Assembly (NCBI RefSeq): GCF_022008395.1
Contig: NZ_JAIRBB010000001.1
Span: 62,001 to 126,000 of the forward strand
Origin: Aequorivita xiaoshiensis
GTDB taxonomy: Bacteria; Bacteroidota; Bacteroidia; Flavobacteriales; Flavobacteriaceae
Reading direction: 5' to 3'
DNA length: 64,000 nt
Shown: piece by piece, positions 18,656-28,278 of the stretch
Layout of the letters: each line of letters starts with the position of its first letter
Numbering within the stretch: the stretch's first letter is position 1
Program-made: the position numbers and the translations under genes
Notes under the pieces: model-generated
Databases searched by the model: none
Seen by the model: the letters and a program-made list of their open reading frames with translations, nothing else
What the model was told of the DNA's origin: nothing

Positions 18656-20290
18656 ATGGCAGAAGTAATAAACATGCCGCGTTTAAGCGACACCATGGAG
18701 GAAGGAACGGTAGCAACTTGGCTTAAAAAAGTTGGGGATACCGTAAACGAAGGCGATATTTTAGCCGAAATTGAAACCGATAAAGCTACAATGGAGTTTG
18801 AATCTTTTTACGAAGGAACTTTACTTCACATAGGTATCGAAGAAGGTGAAACCGCACCTGTAGATACTCTGTTGGCGATAATTGGTGAGGAAGGTGAAGA
18901 TATTTCTGATTTACTAAAAGGTAAAAGTTCTGAAGAAAAAGAAACTGATACCGATAACAAATCGAAAGATCAGAAAAAAGCTGAAGATTCTCCAAAAGAA
19001 ACTGAGGAGTCATCGACATCAGAAAAAGCAGATTTACCTGATGGTGTTGAAGTAATTACAATGCCACGCCTAAGTGATACGATGACGGAAGGAACTGTTG
19101 CTACCTGGCTTAAAAACGAAGGCGATAAGGTAGAAGAAGGTGATATTTTAGCTGAAATTGAAACCGATAAGGCTACCATGGAGTTTGAGTCGTTTTACTC
19201 TGGAACGCTTTTAAAAATTGCCATTGGCGCAGGCGAGTCGTCACCTGTAGATGCTGTACTTGCTATTATTGGCCCAGAAGGAACCGACGTATCTGGAATT
19301 GTTGAGAGCTATCAAACAAAATCAAATACTTCTGAGGCACCTAAGGAGGAGAAAAAAGAAGCTTCTAAACCAAAAGAAGCGGAAAAAGCGACTCCGGTTC
19401 AAGCTTCAAAAGAAAACTCAAGATCAGAAACTGTTAATGAAGGAAGACTATTTGTTTCTCCATTAGCAAGAGTTTTAGCTGAAGAAAAGGGAATTAACCT
19501 GCGTCATGTTCGCGGAAGTGGTGAAAATGGACGTATTGTAAAAAGCGATATTGAAAACTATCAGCCAGCGGCAGCAGGTGGAGCACAAGCTTACACTCCA
19601 GTTGGAACAGAAAGTTTTGAAGAGGTGAAAAACTCTCAGATGCGTAAAACAATCGCCAAGCGTTTGTCTGAATCTAAATTTACAGCTCCAGAATACTATC
19701 TAACTGTTGAGTTGGATATGGATAACGCAATATCCTCTCGCCAAGCAATTAATTCTGATCCTGACGTAAAAATATCGTTTAACGATATGATCATTAAAGC
19801 GTGTGCAATGGCGTTGCGTAAGCACCCACAAGTTAACAGCCAATGGTCGCCAGAAGCTACAAAAATCGCAAAGCACATCCACATCGGGGTTGCCGTAGCG
19901 GTAGATGAAGGATTGCTTGTCCCTGTATTGAAATTTGCAGACCAAATGACGTTCTCTCAAATTGGAGCACAAGTAAAAGAGTTGGCTGGAAAAGCAAGAA
20001 ATAAGAAAATAACGCCACAAGAAATGGAAGGTAGTACGTTTACTGTTTCTAACCTTGGAATGTTTGGAATAGATGAATTTACTTCTATTATCAATCAACC
20101 GAATTCAGCAATATTATCAGTTGGAGCAATTGTTCAAAAACCAGTTGTGAAAAACGGGCAAATAGCTGTGGGTAACACTATGAAGGTAACACTTGCTTGC
20201 GACCATAGAACAGTTGATGGTGCAACAGGAGCTAAATTCCTACAAACAGTACGACAGTATATTGAGAATCCTGTTACTATGTTTGTGTAA
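18656..20290 (+). CDS. pdhC: Pyruvate dehydrogenase E2 (dihydrolipoamide acetyltransferase)
   Basis: E2 transfers the acetyl group from lipoate to CoA and forms the core of the complex. The 544-residue protein has two lipoyl domains, each with IETDKATMEFES (lipoyl Lys near 43 and 171). Acidic/Lys/Glu-rich flexible linkers separate them, followed by a peripheral-subunit-binding domain (FVSPLARVLAEEKGINL, about 262-298). The catalytic domain has the active-site CDHRTVDGA (His near 515). The linker between the lipoyl domains and PSBD is strongly charged. The gene is directly downstream of pdhA and ends before tandem terminators. Confidence 0.96.
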   Translation: MAEVINMPRLSDTMEEGTVATWLKKVGDTVNEGDILAEIETDKATMEFESFYEGTLLHIGIEEGETAPVDTLLAIIGEEGEDISDLLKGKSSEEKETDTDNKSKDQKKAEDSPKETEESSTSEKADLPDGVEVITMPRLSDTMTEGTVATWLKNEGDKVEEGDILAEIETDKATMEFESFYSGTLLKIAIGAGESSPVDAVLAIIGPEGTDVSGIVESYQTKSNTSEAPKEEKKEASKPKEAEKATPVQASKENSRSETVNEGRLFVSPLARVLAEEKGINLRHVRGSGENGRIVKSDIENYQPAAAGGAQAYTPVGTESFEEVKNSQMRKTIAKRLSESKFTAPEYYLTVELDMDNAISSRQAINSDPDVKISFNDMIIKACAMALRKHPQVNSQWSPEATKIAKHIHIGVAVAVDEGLLVPVLKFADQMTFSQIGAQVKELAGKARNKKITPQEMEGSTFTVSNLGMFGIDEFTSIINQPNSAILSVGAIVQKPVVKNGQIAVGNTMKVTLACDHRTVDGATGAKFLQTVRQYIENPVTMFV

Positions 20291-20300
20291 ATAATCTAAA

Positions 20301-20367
20301 CCTAGCAGGTTTTTAAAATCTGCTAGGCTTTTTATAATTTGACCTCGCAAACAGTGAGGTTTTTTTA
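20301..20367 (+). terminator. Tandem terminators after pdhC
   Basis: The first hairpin pairs 20301-20313 with 20315-20327 (CCTAGCAGGTTTT and its complement, one G.U pair), followed by a short T-run. It resembles the palindrome at 1768-1800. The second pairs ACCTC (20342-20346) with GAGGT (20356-20360) before seven T. Together they should stop the pdhA-pdhC transcript. Confidence 0.75.
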
Positions 20368-20436
20368 TTAATAACGCATTCTACAAGGTGTACCTTAATT
20401 TTAAATGGTATTTTATGTAGGGCAAAACAGAAAGCT

Positions 20437-21117
20437 ATGAAAAACATAATAATTACAGGAACATCAAGAGGTATTGGCTTTGAAATGGTAAAGTTATTTT
20501 CAGAAGCTGGACATAACGTATTGGCGCTTTCTAGAAACGTTAAGCCTGTTTCATCGTTAAACTTGAAAAATGTTACTGCTTTAGAATTTGATATAGCCGA
20601 TGCAGCTGCAATTGTAAAACTATCGAGCTTTTTACAAGCCAGAATGGAAAGAGTAGATGTTTTAATAAACAACGCTGGACACTTGGTTAATAAACCTTTC
20701 GAAGAAATTACTGCTGAAGAGTTTAAAGCTTGTTACGATGTAAATGTGTTAGGGCCTTCTATTTTAATAAGAACCTTGCTACCTTATATAAACAAGGATG
20801 GACACGTGGTGAATATTAGTAGCATGGGTGGTGTTCAAGGCAGTGTAAAGTTCCCAGGACTAAGTGCATATAGCAGTAGTAAAGGCGCCATACTTACCCT
20901 AACAGAATTGCTTGCTGAGGAGTATAAAGAAACGGGTCCTTCTTTTAATGCGTTAGCATTAGGCTCTGTACAAACGGAAATGCTTGAAGAAGCTTTCCCA
21001 GGATTAAAAGCCCCACTTTCAGCCACCGAAATGGCGCAATACATCATGGATTTTTCGCTTAAGGGAAACAAGTTTTACAATGGAAAAATTTTACAGGTTT
21101 CGAGTACTACGCCTTAA
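20437..21117 (+). CDS. Short-chain dehydrogenase/reductase (SDR)
   Basis: This 226-residue Rossmann-fold oxidoreductase has the cofactor motif TGTSRGIG (7-14), NNAG (78-81), the catalytic Ser in NISSMGG (128-129), and Tyr145/Lys149 in YSSSK. The residue after the second beta strand (LSRN) suggests NADP(H) preference, which is an inference. The substrate cannot be read from the sequence. The tail is short, and the protein is about 20 residues smaller than typical SDRs. The gene stands alone between the pdh terminators and a convergent PepSY gene. Confidence 0.9.
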   Translation: MKNIIITGTSRGIGFEMVKLFSEAGHNVLALSRNVKPVSSLNLKNVTALEFDIADAAAIVKLSSFLQARMERVDVLINNAGHLVNKPFEEITAEEFKACYDVNVLGPSILIRTLLPYINKDGHVVNISSMGGVQGSVKFPGLSAYSSSKGAILTLTELLAEEYKETGPSFNALALGSVQTEMLEEAFPGLKAPLSATEMAQYIMDFSLKGNKFYNGKILQVSSTTP

Positions 21118-21131
21118 CTTTTTACAATTAT

Positions 21132-22286
21132 CTAAGCTTTCTTTTTAGCAAGTTTTTTCTTTTTATCTTTTAGTTTTTTAAGCCAAATAATTACCCCTGT
21201 AATTGGAAGACTTGTGGCAATCAAACAGGAAATAAAGTAAATAGTTTTTGAAAACCAGCCAAAGATTGTTCCCATGTGAAGTGATTTTATGGAACTCGCA
21301 ATTTGCTCGTTTAGGGGTTTTTCTGAAAAAATTTCTTTAGCTATTATTGAACCATCACGATCAATTTTCAATTCGTCTACAGCTGTTTTAAAAAAATCTT
21401 GATCGTGGTATTTTCGAATATTAAATATTTCTTTTTCAACTGTAGGAATTTGTAAAACCGTAGTACCTTCAAAAGGTAATTCTCTTTCGGTGATGCTTAA
21501 TATATCAGTAAATTCTACACTTGACTTATCTAAATTAAGTGTAGATTCTATTTTAGGACCGCCACCGCGACCTCCAAAAACCTTAGTCCCGAGTACTGCA
21601 CTCCCGGCATCCCTATACCATTGAAAAGACCAAAACAAACCTGTTATTGACATTATAACTAAAAAGATAGCAGTGTAAAATCCCAAAGTTACATGTAGGT
21701 CATGGTTAATACGTTTCCATTTGCCTCGCCAACCAATTTTTAAACCAGGTTTTAAATGTTTCCACTTCAGTTTTGACAATTTTTTCTTCGGAAACCAAAG
21801 TACGATTCCAGAAATAGAAAGAATTAAAAATATAATAGTTGAAATTCCAACAATAGGTCTTCCGATAGATATGTCTAGCAACAACCACCGATGCAATTTA
21901 AAGTTAGCCATAAAAAACCCATCCAATGGATTTTCAGGTTTTTTGGCATACTCCCCCTTGTATTGGTCAACAAAAAACGTAGTCCCACGACGGTCATTTT
22001 TATTTGTCTTTACAGAAAACTCATAGGGTTTTGTAGGCTCTGGTCTAATACTCACGCGCATAACTTCACCTTCAGAAATTAGTTTTTGCGCTAATTGCTC
22101 AATAGGTAGCTTTGTTTCGGTTGGTGAAACAGTAATTTCTTCAGCGAAAACACTTTTAATTTCTTCTTCAAAAGTAAGTATGGTTCCCGTTAAGCAAATA
22201 ATAAGTAAAATGATTCCACTCCCTACTCCCAACCACAAGTGAACATCATTTATAAACCTTCGGAGTGTATATTTTTTGGTTTTCAT
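21132..22286 (-). CDS. PepSY-associated TM helix protein (siderophore/iron uptake type)
   Basis: This 384-residue inner-membrane protein has an N-terminal helix (LWLGVGSGIILLIICLTGTIL), two central helices (about 140-165 and 200-220) and a C-terminal helix near 350-375. Periplasmic PepSY-like segments lie between them, and it ends in a Lys-rich tail. Such proteins are common partners of TonB-dependent siderophore receptors, and some act as membrane reductases that release iron from siderophores. It lies 70 nt downstream of the TonB receptor on the same strand, separated only by a hairpin. The role in iron acquisition is inferred from the family and the neighbour. Confidence 0.88.
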   Translation of the reverse strand: MKTKKYTLRRFINDVHLWLGVGSGIILLIICLTGTILTFEEEIKSVFAEEITVSPTETKLPIEQLAQKLISEGEVMRVSIRPEPTKPYEFSVKTNKNDRRGTTFFVDQYKGEYAKKPENPLDGFFMANFKLHRWLLLDISIGRPIVGISTIIFLILSISGIVLWFPKKKLSKLKWKHLKPGLKIGWRGKWKRINHDLHVTLGFYTAIFLVIMSITGLFWSFQWYRDAGSAVLGTKVFGGRGGGPKIESTLNLDKSSVEFTDILSITERELPFEGTTVLQIPTVEKEIFNIRKYHDQDFFKTAVDELKIDRDGSIIAKEIFSEKPLNEQIASSIKSLHMGTIFGWFSKTIYFISCLIATSLPITGVIIWLKKLKDKKKKLAKKKA

Positions 22287-22309
22287 CTATAAATAATTCA
22301 ATTAATGAT

Positions 22310-22335
22310 AAAGGCACAACCTTGGTCGTGCCTTT
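22310..22335 (-). terminator. Strong hairpin between receptor and PepSY genes
   Basis: AAAGGCACAACC (22310-22321) pairs with GGTCGTGCCTTT (22324-22335) over 12 positions with one mismatch. No long T-run follows on the minus strand. It may act as a partial terminator or as an mRNA-stabilising hairpin that sets the receptor-to-PepSY ratio. Confidence 0.5.
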
Positions 22336-22356
22336 ATTAATTAACAACTCAAACAA

Positions 22357-24738
22357 CTAAAAGCTATAACGAACTACCCCAGCAACACTTCTTGGGTCAG
22401 TTTGATTGATATAGCGAGTTCTATAGGCGTTATAGCCTATTTCATTAAAGACGTTATTTAAAAGAAATTGAACACTCCAGTTTTGGTCGAATTTATATTC
22501 AGCTTGGAAGTTTACTAGCGTATATGCTTCTACATCGAAAGGTTTTTGCCCAGGAACAATCCCTTCGTGCGTTACAGGACCTGAAGACCAATCGTTTATT
22601 GGGCGTTCACCGGTGAAGTAAGCTCCTGCTCCAATAGTTAAACCATCTAAAGCTGTATTTGCAAACGAATAATTAGCATAAGCATTAAACGTATGCTTTG
22701 GTGTATTAAGCGGTGCAGACCCGTAAACATAAGAAGTGTGCTCCTTGTACTGAGCGTCTATATACGAATACCCACCAATTAACTCCAAGTTTTGAAACGG
22801 ACGACCTGTTAATTCAACTTCTATTCCTTGTCGTTGATCATTACCCCCTTGGGTGTAATACAAGATGTTAGTCCAAGTTTCGTCATAAACAGGGAGGTTA
22901 ATATTTTTATTATTGATTTTGAAAAGCGTCACATTAAAACGCAATCTGTCGTTTAACCAAGTAGTTTTTAAACCTGTTTCAATCTGATCGTAACGCTCAT
23001 TACCCAATTCCTCACCGTTTTCACCTAAGCGTGAAGCTGTTCTTGGATACGAACTGTTGGTGTATGAAGCAAAAATATTGATGTTTTTAATTGGTGAAAT
23101 AATAAAACCACCTAATGGATTAAAAGCGTCGCTACGCGTATTCTCAGTTCCAGAAATTGTTTCCGTAGAACTATAGCGCGCTCCTAAAAATGTTTTTAAC
23201 CATGAATTCCATGAAATTACATCTTGTACCACAAAACCTAGTGAATTTGTTTTTCCACCGCTAATTTTGGGATCGTTTAGTGAAACATTTGGTAAGCGGT
23301 GTGTTATGTTTTGAAAGACATTAATAGTATCGACTACTCCTGCAGATTGGCTACTAGTACTCACTCGAGAAGACCGATAATCAAACCCAACTTGAAAAGT
23401 GTGTTTAATAGACCCCGTATATACTTCGTCACCAATTAAATCGAATTGCAGAACGCTGTTGTTATCATCTCGGGTTGATGTAGTATAGCTACGCTGACGA
23501 ACATTATACAAAGGAATATCATTTTCTTCAATTGTTTTTCCTAAACTAGCACCCTTATCGTCTAAACTTAAAGATGAGCTATAAAACGCACCTTTTAAGG
23601 TAAGCTTATCGTTTAATTCGTGATCCATTCGAATTGCATAGGTCGTATTTTGGGTAATGGAACGATCATTTTCAAACCCTAAAAACTGTGAATCTGGAAG
23701 ATTGTAGATTGCGTTTACATCATTATCTGCAAGGTTTACGGTACCTAAATCTGGCGTACGACTATCGTAGTAATGATCTAATTCTAGTGTTACAGTAGTT
23801 TTCTTATTCACTTTCCATTGAAAAGAGGGGTTGAAATAAAAACTTTCTTTATCTACCATATCGCGGTAGCTATCAGCTCTTTCTAAAGCTCCATTTAAAA
23901 GAAATGCAATGTTTTTTTCTTTATTAAGTGGTCCGTACAAATCGAAGGTTGGCCTAATCTGTCCAAAACTATTTCCTCTTAAACTCACACTTCCCCCTGT
24001 GTTGTATTTAGGGGTTTTGGTTACTATGTTTATAATTCCACCCGGACTTCCTAAATCGGTAGCCACCCCTTGTGTAATTGAGGCTGTACCCTTAAGAATT
24101 TGAATATTATCTACTCCCTGCATATCGGTTAGCACACCCACACCTCTAAAATCGGAGTGTACTCGCACGCCATTTTTAAGAATTGGGATTCCTCTAAACC
24201 CACGAGACGACATACTTTCTCGTTTATTACCATAAGTGGCGAAAGTATAAACCCCAGGTACGTTTTTAGTAGCTTCAGAAATAGATAAAGCCCCTTGATT
24301 CTCAATTACCTTTTTAGAAATAACAGAAATACTCTGAATCTGCTCATAAGGTTTTAATGGTAGTCGCGTAATAGATTCAATTTTATCGGGATGGTCGTTT
24401 CGGTTACCAAAAACTTCCACTTGTTCTAATTCATTATCGAAAGGAAGCTGAAAAACAATTCCGCTTAAAACCGGTTGATTAGGATGAATTGATATAGAAA
24501 CTGCCTGATACCCTACTCCACTTGAGGTTAAATGCCATTCCCCATAAGGAATATTGTTTAAGATAAATTCACCATCTTCATTTGCGGTTCCTCCTTTTTT
24601 TATTTCGGAGATATAAACACTGGCAAAGGGGATAGGATTGTTGTCGATATCGATAACCTTTCCTTGAATTGATGCTACTTCCTGCGCAATCACAAACTGT
24701 GCGCAAATCATAAAAAGTAACGAAGTAATGTATTTCAT
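22357..24738 (-). CDS. TonB-dependent siderophore receptor
   Basis: This 793-residue outer-membrane receptor has a signal peptide ending FVIAQ, then a carboxypeptidase-regulatory-like beta domain (VIDIDNNPIPFASVYISEI, about 25-105). The plug domain (about 130-240) contains RGFRGIPILKNGVRV and GGIINIVTKTP. A barrel of about 22 strands ends GVVRYSF with the terminal Phe needed for insertion. The layout matches siderophore-type receptors and not SusC, because no SusD partner is present. The substrate is presumably a ferric chelate. The PepSY gene downstream supports iron uptake. The upstream 250 bp is AT-rich with no clear iron-box consensus. Confidence 0.93.
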   Translation of the reverse strand: MKYITSLLFMICAQFVIAQEVASIQGKVIDIDNNPIPFASVYISEIKKGGTANEDGEFILNNIPYGEWHLTSSGVGYQAVSISIHPNQPVLSGIVFQLPFDNELEQVEVFGNRNDHPDKIESITRLPLKPYEQIQSISVISKKVIENQGALSISEATKNVPGVYTFATYGNKRESMSSRGFRGIPILKNGVRVHSDFRGVGVLTDMQGVDNIQILKGTASITQGVATDLGSPGGIINIVTKTPKYNTGGSVSLRGNSFGQIRPTFDLYGPLNKEKNIAFLLNGALERADSYRDMVDKESFYFNPSFQWKVNKKTTVTLELDHYYDSRTPDLGTVNLADNDVNAIYNLPDSQFLGFENDRSITQNTTYAIRMDHELNDKLTLKGAFYSSSLSLDDKGASLGKTIEENDIPLYNVRQRSYTTSTRDDNNSVLQFDLIGDEVYTGSIKHTFQVGFDYRSSRVSTSSQSAGVVDTINVFQNITHRLPNVSLNDPKISGGKTNSLGFVVQDVISWNSWLKTFLGARYSSTETISGTENTRSDAFNPLGGFIISPIKNINIFASYTNSSYPRTASRLGENGEELGNERYDQIETGLKTTWLNDRLRFNVTLFKINNKNINLPVYDETWTNILYYTQGGNDQRQGIEVELTGRPFQNLELIGGYSYIDAQYKEHTSYVYGSAPLNTPKHTFNAYANYSFANTALDGLTIGAGAYFTGERPINDWSSGPVTHEGIVPGQKPFDVEAYTLVNFQAEYKFDQNWSVQFLLNNVFNEIGYNAYRTRYINQTDPRSVAGVVRYSF

Positions 24739-24991
24739 TTTATGTTATATTAATTTAGATTGATTTTAAATAGAGCGCAAAATTATTGTGCAAAACTTAA
24801 TTATCCAAGACTATTTAGAATTAATTTAAATAAAAATATTTAACTATTTGATACTAAAACGAATGATAGATTCTTTCGCTTTTCATTTTGATTATAATTT
24901 TATATTTTGACATCTAAATGAGATTTTTAAGGCTAAATCTCGGTATTTTTGAAGCTGTTTTTAGGTGTAAAAATTCATATCTTGACCTTCT

Positions 24992-25588
24992 ATGATAGAG
25001 ATTCTTGAGAAATATATTCCACAGGCGTCTGTTGTTCCAGTTTTTGAGCTAATACAGACTCACAATGTGCACCTAAAAATTGTTAACCAACGTGTTACCC
25101 GGCACGGGGACTACAGAAGAATGCCTAATGGGCAACATCAAATTACGGTAAACACTTCTTTAAATAAATATCGTTTTCTCATAACCCTTATTCACGAAAT
25201 AGCACATTTAGAAGCTTTCGAAAAGTACGGCAGGCTTATTAAACCACACGGTATTGAATGGAAACGCACATTTCAGATACTAATGCTTCCCTTTTTACGT
25301 CCCGAGGTATTTCCGAATCAACTATTACCATTATTAGCGCGACATTTTAAAAATCCGACAGCATCTAGTGACACCGACGCAACATTATCTTTAGCGTTGA
25401 AGCAGTTCGATCCCGAGAATGATAAAAACTATATCTTTGAAATCCCATTAGGTGGAAGTTTTAGACTATATAATGGGAGGATATTCAAACGCGGAAAAAA
25501 GAAAGTGAAGCGATATGAATGTGTAGAAATTGCGACAGGAAGAGTTTACCTTTTCAATCCAAATGCTGAAGTGGAATTTTTGAAATAA
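24992..25588 (+). CDS. SprT-like zinc metallopeptidase domain protein
   Basis: This 198-residue protein has the SprT-like core. The motif HEIAH (68-72) lies in LITLIHEIAHLEAFEKYG, with a third ligand likely at His86 in KPHGIEW. The C-terminal third, with basic stretches (FKRGKKKVKRYECVE), forms the zinc-ribbon-like end of the family but shows only one Cys. Eukaryotic relatives (Spartan) cleave DNA-protein crosslinks. The bacterial role is unproven. The start is the only reasonable ATG, preceded by TATTTTTG at 24944-24951 as a possible -7 box. The gene is monocistronic. Confidence 0.86.
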   Translation: MIEILEKYIPQASVVPVFELIQTHNVHLKIVNQRVTRHGDYRRMPNGQHQITVNTSLNKYRFLITLIHEIAHLEAFEKYGRLIKPHGIEWKRTFQILMLPFLRPEVFPNQLLPLLARHFKNPTASSDTDATLSLALKQFDPENDKNYIFEIPLGGSFRLYNGRIFKRGKKKVKRYECVEIATGRVYLFNPNAEVEFLK

Positions 25589-25654
25589 ATATGAAAAAAT
25601 TCCGGTTAACGGTTAGCAAGAACTACACTTAACCTATTAAAACATACAGACAAC

Positions 25655-25678
25655 GAATTAGATTTTGTTCTCTAATTC
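25655..25678 (+). other. Leader hairpin upstream of the mannose-1-P guanylyltransferase gene
   Basis: GAATTAGA (25655-25662) and TCTAATTC (25671-25678) form a perfect 8-bp inverted repeat with an 8-nt loop, about 29 nt before the start codon. It may be a leader hairpin or a protein site. There is no direct evidence of function. Confidence 0.35.
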
Positions 25679-25706
25679 TTTAGCGTCTTGAATCAAAATG
25701 TTAATT

Positions 25707-26828
25707 ATGAATAAAAATTATTATGCAGTAATAATGGCGGGTGGCATTGGCTCAAGATTTTGGCCTGTAAGCACACAAGAATTCCCAAAGCAATTCCACG
25801 ATATGTTGGGTACTGGAGAAACCTTACTGCAAAAAACGTTTTCGAGGCTTAACAAAATTATACCTTCGGAAAACATTTATATACTTACCAACGAAAGGTA
25901 TTTGGAGATTACACTTGAGCAACTACCCAAGATTTCAGAAAAGCAAATAGTATTAGAACCTGCTATGCGCAATACCGCGCCATGTATTTTGCTTTCCGCT
26001 TTAAAAATAAAGAAAGAAAACCCAAATGCTCTAATGTTGGTTGCTCCAAGCGATCACTGGATTGAGGATGAACTCGCTTTCTCAAACGACGTTCAAGAAT
26101 GTTTTGAAGCTGCTGAAAAAGACGATATTTTACTCACTTTAGGAATTAAACCTACTTTTCCTAACACTGGATTTGGGTATATAGAAAGTGACAGGGAACC
26201 TGCATTAAGTAAAGCTGAAAAACATGCTAATCAAGAAGTAGCTAATAAAAACATTGCTAAAGTAAAACAGTTTAGAGAAAAACCAGATTATGAAACCGCC
26301 AAGAAATTTATAGCGGCAGGAAATTTTAATTGGAATGCAGGTATTTTTATTTGGAGTGCTAAAAGCATAGTGAGTTCATTTGAGCAATATTTGGGTGAGA
26401 TGTACACCTTATTTGCAAAGGGAAATGAATTTTTAAACACAGCTAAAGAAAAGACTTTTATTGAAGAAAACTATTCAGCGGCAGAAAACATATCTATTGA
26501 TTACGGAATTTTAGAAAAAGCTAATAATGTTTACGTAAAAAAAGCTACTTTCGATTGGAACGATTTGGGTACTTGGGGAGCGCTTCACGACAAGTTAGAG
26601 AAAGATAATTTTAACAACTCTGTTGTAAATGCTGACACTCTTATAGAAAACTCGAAAAACAATATGATATTTACGTCGTCAAAAAAACTTGTTGTTTTAG
26701 ACGGAATTGAAGATTATATTGTAGTGGATAAAGAAGATGTTTTACTTGTATTTCCAAAGGATAAGGAACAAGATATAAAAGATCTTTTAAAAGACGTTTC
26801 CAATAAATTTGGTAAAAAATATTTATAA
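25707..26828 (+). CDS. Mannose-1-phosphate guanylyltransferase
   Basis: This enzyme makes GDP-mannose from mannose-1-phosphate and GTP, feeding surface polysaccharide and O-glycan synthesis. The 373-residue protein shows the nucleotidyltransferase signature AGGIGSRFWPVS, then APSDHWIED, GFGYIES, the sugar-binding NWNAGIFIW and FDWNDLGTWGAL. It lacks the C-terminal isomerase domain of bifunctional ManC/AlgA. The ATG at 25707 gives the usual MNKNYYAVIMAGG start. An ATG three codons upstream (25698) is possible. The stop is directly followed by the ATG of the DUF389 gene (TAAATG), so the two are coupled. Confidence 0.93.
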   Translation: MNKNYYAVIMAGGIGSRFWPVSTQEFPKQFHDMLGTGETLLQKTFSRLNKIIPSENIYILTNERYLEITLEQLPKISEKQIVLEPAMRNTAPCILLSALKIKKENPNALMLVAPSDHWIEDELAFSNDVQECFEAAEKDDILLTLGIKPTFPNTGFGYIESDREPALSKAEKHANQEVANKNIAKVKQFREKPDYETAKKFIAAGNFNWNAGIFIWSAKSIVSSFEQYLGEMYTLFAKGNEFLNTAKEKTFIEENYSAAENISIDYGILEKANNVYVKKATFDWNDLGTWGALHDKLEKDNFNNSVVNADTLIENSKNNMIFTSSKKLVVLDGIEDYIVVDKEDVLLVFPKDKEQDIKDLLKDVSNKFGKKYL

Positions 26829-28265
26829 ATGGAGAATTCAAATAACAATAATGATATAAAGGTTACTCCTAATGACGAGGAATTTGAGCAAGTGAAACTC
26901 AATACTTGGCAAAGCATCAAACAGTTCTTAAAAGAACTTTTCGACATTCGCGCAGACACCGACCGAGACGCTACAATTGATGCAGTAAAAAAAGACATTT
27001 CTTTTAAAGGGCATACAGCTTGGATTCTTATTTTCTCCATATTCGTTGCATCTATTGGTCTTAATGTAAGTAGTACTGCTGTTGTTATTGGTGCCATGCT
27101 TATTTCTCCACTTATGGGGCCAATTGTAGGTATTGGACTGTCGGTTGCTATTAACGATGTAGAAACCCTAAGACGTTCGCTTATAAACTTAGGGGTAATG
27201 GTATTTTTAAGTGTACTTACAGCATTTCTTTACTTTAAGTTATCTCCTCTTACCGAAGAAACACCTGAGCTTATTGCAAGAACATATCCTACAATTTTAG
27301 ACGTGTTAATCGCTATTTTTGGTGGATTAGGACTAATAGTTGCTAAAACAAAAAGTGGTACAATAGCTAGCGTTATCTTTGGGGTTGCAATTGCCACGGC
27401 CTTAATGCCACCCTTGTGTACTGTGGGTTATGGATTAGCAATAGGAAATGCTTCATATGCCGGTGGTGCATTATACTTATTTAGTATTAATGCTGTATTT
27501 ATTGCGCTATCTACATTTATTGTTTCAAAAATTTTGAGGTTTCCATTAGTAAGGTATGCAAACAGTAAAAGACGTAAACGAATTTCTCAAATTGCATCTT
27601 TAATTGCTATTGCGGTAATGGTTCCCAGTGTATGGTTATTTATAAAACTATTAGACCAACAAGTTTTTGAAAACAGAGCTAAAGAGTTTGTAAACAAAAC
27701 TGTAAAATACGACGGAGCCGAAGTAGTTAAATTCACTCAAGATTACAAGACAAAGGATATAGATGTTTATTTTATTGGTCGCCCAGTGCCACAGTCAAAA
27801 ATAAATGAATGGCTAAAAGAGTTGGAGAGTACCGACAAGCTAGAAACAGCTCGCCTGCGAATTTATCAAGGAACAGATCAAAGTGGTGAAATGGCAGCAA
27901 GGCTATCGGGGGAAATTAAAGCAGGTATTTTAGAAGATCTTTACGTAAAAAACGAACAAATAATTCAAAACAAGGATGAAAGAATTCGCTTTTTAGAGGA
28001 TCAAATCACCATGTTAAGAGTTAAAAGTATTCCTTTTGAAGAAGTAAGTAAGGAGCTTAAGATAAACTACGAAAACGTTGAAACATTTAGCTATTCAAAC
28101 AAAATTACAACCAATTTCAAAAAAACAGATACACTCCCTGTTATAAACATCCGTTGGAAGAAAAATGTTCCCGCTAAACAACGCCAAGAAGAATTAAAGA
28201 AAATTGAAGCCTGGATTAAGTTTAAAATGAAATTAGATACGCTTGATGTATCAGAATACAGATAG
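26829..28265 (+). CDS. DUF389 family membrane protein
   Basis: This 478-residue protein has about six membrane helices between residues 55 and 280, including the family core STAVVIGAMLISPLMGPIVGIG and FGVAIATALMPPLCTVGYGLA. A hydrophilic C-terminal half follows, with a coiled coil near 375-400 (NEQIIQNKDERIRFLEDQI). DUF389 proteins are uncharacterised. A relation to transporters has been suggested, but no substrate is known. It starts immediately after the guanylyltransferase stop codon, which implies coexpression and not necessarily a shared function. Confidence 0.9.
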   Translation: MENSNNNNDIKVTPNDEEFEQVKLNTWQSIKQFLKELFDIRADTDRDATIDAVKKDISFKGHTAWILIFSIFVASIGLNVSSTAVVIGAMLISPLMGPIVGIGLSVAINDVETLRRSLINLGVMVFLSVLTAFLYFKLSPLTEETPELIARTYPTILDVLIAIFGGLGLIVAKTKSGTIASVIFGVAIATALMPPLCTVGYGLAIGNASYAGGALYLFSINAVFIALSTFIVSKILRFPLVRYANSKRRKRISQIASLIAIAVMVPSVWLFIKLLDQQVFENRAKEFVNKTVKYDGAEVVKFTQDYKTKDIDVYFIGRPVPQSKINEWLKELESTDKLETARLRIYQGTDQSGEMAARLSGEIKAGILEDLYVKNEQIIQNKDERIRFLEDQITMLRVKSIPFEEVSKELKINYENVETFSYSNKITTNFKKTDTLPVINIRWKKNVPAKQRQEELKKIEAWIKFKMKLDTLDVSEYR

Positions 28266-28278
28266 GGTAATAGGCTAA

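Noticed and set aside
19696-20098. Minus-strand frames inside pdhC
   Set aside because: Shadow frames of the E2 catalytic domain.
24739-24991. Iron (Fur) box upstream of the TonB receptor gene
   Set aside because: Only partial AT-rich palindromes such as ATTTA-N9-TAAAT are present; no convincing consensus match.
26714-27097. 127-residue minus-strand frame over the guanylyltransferase/DUF389 junction
   Set aside because: Both strands cannot be coding here, and the two plus-strand genes have firm family motifs.
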